NCBI GenBank assembly: GCA_032718475.1
Contig: JAUCBJ010006182.1
Coordinates: 1 to 28,823 of the forward strand
Reading direction: 5' to 3'
Length of the DNA: 28,823 nucleotides
DNA from: Nemertoderma westbladi
Taxonomy: Eukaryota > Xenacoelomorpha > Nemertodermatida > Nemertodermatidae
This document shows positions 22,101-28,823 of the stretch, in pieces. How positions within the stretch are numbered: the stretch's first letter is position 1; each line of letters starts with the position of its first letter. Below the pieces are notes generated by a model that was not told the DNA's origin, searched no databases, and was given only the letters and a program-made list of their open reading frames with translations. Position numbers and translations under genes: made by a program.

Positions 22101-25100
22101 CACCAGTAGCTACCTCACCGACACTACCTAGACTGGAACACTTCGTCACACCCCACCAGTAGCTGCCTCACCTACACTACCTATACTGGAACACTTCGTC
22201 ACACCCCACCAGTAGCTACCTCACCGGGAACACTTCGTCACACCCCACCAGTAGCTACCTCACCGACACTACCTAGACTGGAACACTTCGTCACACCCCA
22301 CCAGTAACTACCTCACCGTCACTACCTAGACTGGAACACTTCGTCACACCCCACCAGTAGCTACCTCACCGACACTACCTAGACTGGAACACTTCGTCAC
22401 ACCCCACCAGTAGCTACCTCACCGACACTACCTAGACTGGAACACTTCGTCACACCCCACCAGTAGCTACCTCACCGTCACTACCTAGACTGGAACACTT
22501 CGTCACACCCCACCAGTAACTACCTCACCGTCACTACCTAGACTGGAACACTTCGTCACACCCCACCAGTAGCTACCTCACCGACACTACCTAGACTGGA
22601 ACACTTCGTCACACCCCACCAGTAGCTACCTCACCGACACTACCTAGACTGGAACACTTCGTCACACCCCACCAGTAGCTACCTCACTGACACTACCTAT
22701 ACTGGAACACTTCGTCACACCCCACCAGTAGCTACCTCATCGGGAACACTTCGTCACACCCCACCAGTAGCTACCTCACCGACACTACCTAGACTGGAAC
22801 ACTTCGTCACACCCCACCAGTAGCTACCTCACTGACACTACCTATACTGGAACACTTCGTCACACCCCACCAGTAGCTACCTCATCGGGAACACTTCGTC
22901 ACACCCCACCAGTAGCTACCTCACCGACACTACCTAGACTGGAACACTTCGTCACACCCCACCAGTAACTACCTCACCGTCACTACCTAGACTGGAACAC
23001 TTCGTCACAGCCCACCAGTAGCTACCTCACCGACACTACCTAGACTGGAACACTTCGTCACACCCCACCAGTAGCTACCTCACCGACACTACCTAGACTG
23101 GAACACTTCGTCACACCCCACCAGTAGCTACCTCACTGTCACTACCTAGACTGGAACACTTCGTCACACCCCACCAGTAACTACCTCACCGTCACTACCT
23201 AGACTGGAACACTTCGTCACACCCCACCAGTAGCTACCTCACCGACACTACCTAGACTGGAACACTTCGTCACACCCCACCAGTAGCTACCTCACCGACA
23301 CTACCTAGACTGGAACACTTCGTCACACCCCACCAGTAGCTACCTCACCGTCACTACCTAGACTGGAACACTTCGTCACACCCCACCAGTAGCTACCTCA
23401 CCGACACTACCTAGACTGGAACACTTCGACACACCCCACCAGTAGCTACCTCACCGACACTACCTACACTGGAACACTTCGTCACACCCCACCAGTAGCT
23501 ACCTCACCGACACTTTACCTAGACTGGAACACTTCGTCACACCCCACCAGTAGCTACCTCACCGACACTTTACCTAGACTGGAACACTTCGTCACACCCC
23601 ACCAGTAGCTACCTCACCGACACTTTACCTAGACTGGAACACTTCGTCACACCCCACCAGTAGCTACCTCACCGACACTACCTAGACTGGAACACTTCGT
23701 CACACCCCACCAGTAGCTACCTCACCGACACTACCTAGACTGGAACACTTCGTCACACCCCACCAGTAGCTACCTCACCGACACTACCTAGACTGGAACA
23801 CTTCGTCACACCCCACCAGTAGCTACCTCACCGACACTTTACCTAGACTGGAACACTTCGTCACACCCCACCAGTAGCTACCTCACCGACACTTCCTAGA
23901 CTGGAACACTTCGTCACACCCCACCAGTAGCTACCTCACCGTCACTACCTAGACTGGAACACTTCGTCACACCCCACCAGTAGCTACCTCACTGACACTA
24001 CCTAGACTTGAACACTTCGTCACACCCCACCAGTAGCTACCTCACCGACACTTTACCTAGACTGGAACACTTCGTCACACCCCACCAGTAGCAGTAGCTA
24101 CCTCACCGTCACTACCTAGACTGGAACACTTCGTCACACCCCACCAGTAACTACCTCACTGACACTACCTAGACTTGAACACTTCGTCACACCCCACCAG
24201 TAGCTATCTCACCGACACTTTACCTAGACTGGAACACTTCGTCACACCCCACCAGTAGCAGTAGCTACCTCACCGTCACTACCTAGACTGGAACACTTCG
24301 TCACACCCCACCAGTAGCTACCTCACCGTCACTACCTAGACTGGAACACTTCGTCACACCCCACCAGTAGCTACCTCACCGTCACTACCTAGACTGGAAC
24401 ACTTCGTCACACCCCACCAGTAGCTACCTCACCGACACTACCTAGACTGGAACACTTCGACACACCCCACCAGTAGCTACCTCACCGACACTACCTACAC
24501 TGGAACACTTCGTCACACCCCACCAGTAGCTACCTCACCGACACTTTACCTAGACTGGAACACTTCGTCACACCCCACCAGTAGCTACCTCACCGACACT
24601 TTACCTAGACTGGAACACTTCGTCACACCCCACCAGTAGCTACCTCACCGACACTACCTAGACTGGAACACTTCGTCACACCCCACCAGTAGCTACCTCA
24701 CCGACACTACCTAGACTGGAACACTTCGTCACACCCCACCAGTAGCTACCTCACCGACACTACCTAGACTGGAACACTTCGTCACACCCCATCAGTAGCT
24801 ACCTCACCGGGAACACTTCGTCACACCCCACCAGTAGCTACCTCACCGACACTACCTAGACTGGAACACTTCGTCACACCCCACCAGTAACTACCTCACC
24901 GTCACTACCTAGACTGGAACACTTCGTCACACCCCACCAGTAGCTACCTCACCGACACTACCTAGACTGGAACACTTCGTCACACCCCACCAGTAGCTAC
25001 CTCACCGACACTACCTAGACTGGAACACTTCGTCACACCCCACCAGTAGCTACCTCACCGTCACTACCTAGACTGGAACACTTCGTCACACCCCACCAGT

Positions 25101-28100
25101 AACTACCTCACCGTCACTACCTAGACTGGAACACTTCGTCACACCCCACCAGTAGCTACCTCACCGACACTACCTAGACTGGAACACTTCGTCACACCCC
25201 ACCAGTAGCTACCTCACCGACACTACCTAGACTGGAACACTTCGTCACACCCCACCAGTAGCTACCTCACTGACACTACCTATACTGGAACACTTCGTCA
25301 CACCCCACCAGTAGCTACCTCATCGGGAACACTTCGTCACACCCCACCAGTAGCTACCTCACCGACACTACCTAGACTGGAACACTTCGTCACACCCCAC
25401 CAGTAGCTACCTCACTGACACTACCTATACTGGAACACTTCGTCACACCCCACCAGTAGCTACCTCATCGGGAACACTTCGTCACACCCCACCAGTAGCT
25501 ACCTCACCGACACTACCTAGACTGGAACACTTCGTCACACCCCACCAGTAACTACCTCACCGTCACTACCTAGACTGGAACACTTCGTCACAGCCCACCA
25601 GTAGCTACCTCACCGACACTACCTAGACTGGAACACTTCGTCACACCCCACCAGTAGCTACCTCACCGACACTACCTAGACTGGAACACTTCGTCACACC
25701 CCACCAGTAGCTACCTCACTGTCACTACCTAGACTGGAACACTTCGTCACACCCCACCAGTAACTACCTCACCGTCACTACCTAGACTGGAACACTTCGT
25801 CACACCCCACCAGTAGCTACCTCACCGACACTACCTAGACTGGAACACTTCGTCACACCCCACCAGTAGCTACCTCACCGACACTACCTAGACTGGAACA
25901 CTTCGTCACACCCCACCAGTAGCTACCTCACCGTCACTACCTAGACTGGAACACTTCGTCACACCCCACCAGTAGCTACCTCACCGACACTACCTAGACT
26001 GGAACACTTCGACACACCCCACCAGTAGCTACCTCACCGACACTACCTACACTGGAACACTTCGTCACACCCCACCAGTAGCTACCTCACCGACACTTTA
26101 CCTAGACTGGAACACTTCGTCACACCCCACCAGTAGCTACCTCACCGACACTTTACCTAGACTGGAACACTTCGTCACACCCCACCAGTAGCTACCTCAC
26201 CGACACTTTACCTAGACTGGAACACTTCGTCACACCCCACCAGTAGCTACCTCACCGACACTACCTAGACTGGAACACTTCGTCACACCCCACCAGTAGC
26301 TACCTCACCGACACTACCTAGACTGGAACACTTCGTCACACCCCACCAGTAGCTACCTCACCGACACTACCTAGACTGGAACACTTCGTCACACCCCACC
26401 AGTAGCTACCTCACCGACACTTTACCTAGACTGGAACACTTCGTCACACCCCACCAGTAGCTACCTCACCGACACTTCCTAGACTGGAACACTTCGTCAC
26501 ACCCCACCAGTAGCTACCTCACCGTCACTACCTAGACTGGAACACTTCGTCACACCCCACCAGTAGCTACCTCACTGACACTACCTAGACTTGAACACTT
26601 CGTCACACCCCACCAGTAGCTACCTCACCGACACTTTACCTAGACTGGAACACTTCGTCACACCCCACCAGTAGCAGTAGCTACCTCACCGTCACTACCT
26701 AGACTGGAACACTTCGTCACACCCCACCAGTAACTACCTCACTGACACTACCTAGACTTGAACACTTCGTCACACCCCACCAGTAGCTATCTCACCGACA
26801 CTTTACCTAGACTGGAACACTTCGTCACACCCCACCAGTAGCAGTAGCTACCTCACCGTCACTACCTAGACTGGAACACTTCGTCACACCCCACCAGTAG
26901 CTACCTCACCGTCACTACCTAGACTGGAACACTTCGTCACACCCCACCAGTAGCTACCTCACCGTCACTACCTAGACTGGAACACTTCGTCACACCCCAC
27001 CAGTAGCTACCTCACCGACACTACCTAGACTGGAACACTTCGACACACCCCACCAGTAGCTACCTCACCGACACTACCTACACTGGAACACTTCGTCACA
27101 CCCCACCAGTAGCTACCTCACCGACACTTTACCTAGACTGGAACACTTCGTCACACCCCACCAGTAGCTACCTCACCGACACTTTACCTAGACTGGAACA
27201 CTTCGTCACACCCCACCAGTAGCTACCTCACCGACACTACCTAGACTGGAACACTTCGTCACACCCCACCAGTAGCTACCTCACCGACACTACCTAGACT
27301 GGAACACTTCGTCACACCCCACCAGTAGCTACCTCACCGACACTACCTAGACTGGAACACTTCGTCACACCCCATCAGTAGCTACCTCACCGACACTTTA
27401 CCTAGACTGGAACACTTCGTCACACCCCACCAGTAGCTACCTCACCGACACTACCTAGACTGGAACACTTCGTCACACCCCACCAGTAGCTACCTCACCG
27501 TCACTACCTAGACTGGAACACTTCGTCACACCCCACCAGTAGCTACCTCACTGACACTACCTAGACTTGAACACTTCGTCACACCCCACCAGTAGCTACC
27601 TCACCGACACTTTACCTAGACTGGAACACTTCGTCACACCCCACCAGTAGCAGTAGCTACCTCACCGTCACTACCTAGACTGGAACACTTCGTCACACCC
27701 CACCAGTAGCTACCTCACCGACACTACCTAGACTGGAACACTTCGTCACACCCCACCAGTAACTACCTCACTGACACTACCTAGACTTGAACACTTCGTC
27801 ACACCCCACCAGTAGCTACCTCACCGACACTTTACCTAGACTGGAACACTTCGTCACACCCCACCAGTAGCAGTAGCTACCTCACCGTCACTACCTAGAC
27901 TGGAACACTTCGTCACACCCCACCAGTAGCTACCTCACCGTCACTACCTAGACTGGAACACTTCGTCACACCCCACCAGTAGCTACCTCACCGACACTAC
28001 CTAGACTGGAACACTTCGACACACCCCACCAGTAGCTACCTCACCGACACTACCTAGACTGGAACACTTCGTCACACCCCACCAGTAGCTACCTCACCGA

Positions 28101-28823
28101 CACTTTACCTAGACTGGAACACTTCGTCACACCCTACCAGTAGCTACCTCACCGACACTACCTAGACTGGAACACTTCGTCACACCCTACCAGTAGCTAC
28201 CTCACTGACACTACCTAGACTTGAACACTTCGTCACACCCCACCAGTAGCTACCTCATCGACACTTTACCTAGACTGTAACACTTCGTCACACCCCACCA
28301 GTAGCAGTAGCTACCTCACCGTCACTACCTAGACTGGAACACTTCGTCACACCCCACCAGTAGCTACCTCACCGACACTACCTAGACTGGAACACTTCGT
28401 CACACCCCACCAGTAGCTACCTCACCGACACTACCTAGACTGGAACACTTCGTCACACCCCACCAGTAGCTACCTCACCGGCACTACCTAGACTGGAACA
28501 CTTCGTCACACCCCACCAGTAGCTACCTCACCGACACTACCTAGACTGGAACACTTCGACACACCCCACCAGTAGCTACCTCACCGACACTACCTAGACT
28601 GGAACACTTCGTCACACCCCACCAGTAGCTACCTCACCGACACTTTACCTAGACTGGAACACTTCGTCACACCCTACCAGTAGCTACCTCACCGACACTA
28701 CCTAGACTGGAACACTTCGTCACACCCCACCAGTAGCTACCTCACCGACACTTTACCTAGACTGGAACACTTCGTCACACCCTACCAGTAGCTACCTCAC
28801 CGACACTACCTAGACTGGAACAC
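19154..28823 (+). repeat. 53-bp satellite array, right block (runs off the window)
   Basis: About 180 head-to-tail units of the same monomer as the left block, same orientation (for example 21368-21420). Length classes are visible: 53 bp, 55 bp (GACACTTTACC), 59 bp (CAGTAGCAGTAGC) and 39 bp (CACCGGGAACAC or CATCGGGAACAC). Point variants include GTCAC/GACAC, CAGTAAC, ACTTGAAC, CTATACTGG, CTACACTGG and CTTCGACAC. Each monomer has the palindrome GTAGCTAC. The minus strand is G-rich. No transcription or coding signal is evident. Confidence 0.98.
22210..27380 (+). repeat. 2583-bp higher-order repeat, two tandem copies
   Basis: Rare monomer variants recur at a constant offset of 2583 bases: CACAGCCC (23010/25593), CTATCTC (24201/26784), ACTTCCTAGA (23891/26474), CTCATCGGG (22740/25323), TACCTACACT (23461/26044) and GTAGCAGTAG (24088/26671). 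The first copy begins near 22210 and the second near 24793, ending near 27380 where the phase breaks. A block of about 2.6 kb was therefore duplicated as a unit. Confidence 0.88.

Noticed and set aside
13800-28823. CRISPR array
   Set aside because: Units are whole 53-bp monomers with no unique spacers, in a eukaryotic context with spliceosomal introns. This is a satellite.
19154-28823. CENP-B-box-like site in the satellite monomer
   Set aside because: Only the TTCG…A half fits (CTTCGTCACACC); the required CGGG half is absent in the monomers, so there is no basis for calling a CENP-B box.

Overview
The window is animal nuclear DNA. It holds one clear host gene: a three-exon gene on the + strand (10444-13467) for the beta subunit of mitochondrial F1Fo ATP synthase, with spliceosomal introns and a mitochondrial presequence. 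The rest is AT-rich, repeat-laden sequence with several kinds of transposable element and a large satellite array. Animal-type non-LTR retrotransposons, a tRNA-derived SINE and short TIR elements suggest an invertebrate, probably marine. I cannot name the phylum from sequence alone.

Layout. 1-10.4 kb: no confident host gene, only two weak exon candidates (left edge; minus strand 9656-9815). It holds a decamer repeat (611-783), LINE-type 3' ends (1211-1290, 3130-3230, 3920-3995), a 966-bp interspersed element 'R1' (1590-2555), a 1.2-kb inverted-repeat element with an 8-bp flanking duplication (4120-5352) that contains a minus-strand tRNA-type SINE (4763-5040), a decayed LINE with PHD-like and endonuclease remnants (5765-6521), and a 501-bp MITE (6655-7155) inserted into an 18-bp tandem repeat. 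10.4-13.5 kb: the ATP synthase gene. Intron 1 contains a perfect 23-bp palindrome; intron 2 contains a 0.5-kb element with about 143-bp near-identical inverted arms. 13.8-28.8 kb: a 53-bp satellite, all in one orientation, running off the right edge. It is split by a 5'-truncated minus-strand non-LTR retrotransposon (15303-19153), which is itself split by a second, longer copy of R1 (16801-18407).

How the parts relate. The insertion order can be read directly: satellite first, then the retrotransposon, then R1 inside its reverse transcriptase frame. Conceptually removing R1 at its inferred ends brings the two reverse transcriptase pieces back into one frame. A separate perfect 53-bp tandem duplication breaks that frame again further downstream. 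R1 copy 2 differs from copy 1 mainly by two extra 315-bp internal units. Each unit carries two CCGCTAGAGGGCCA motifs that resemble the CTCF core, giving 6 sites against 2. The right satellite array has a higher-order repeat of 2583 bp. No operon-like or multi-gene functional system is visible; the interest lies in the repeat architecture around a housekeeping gene.
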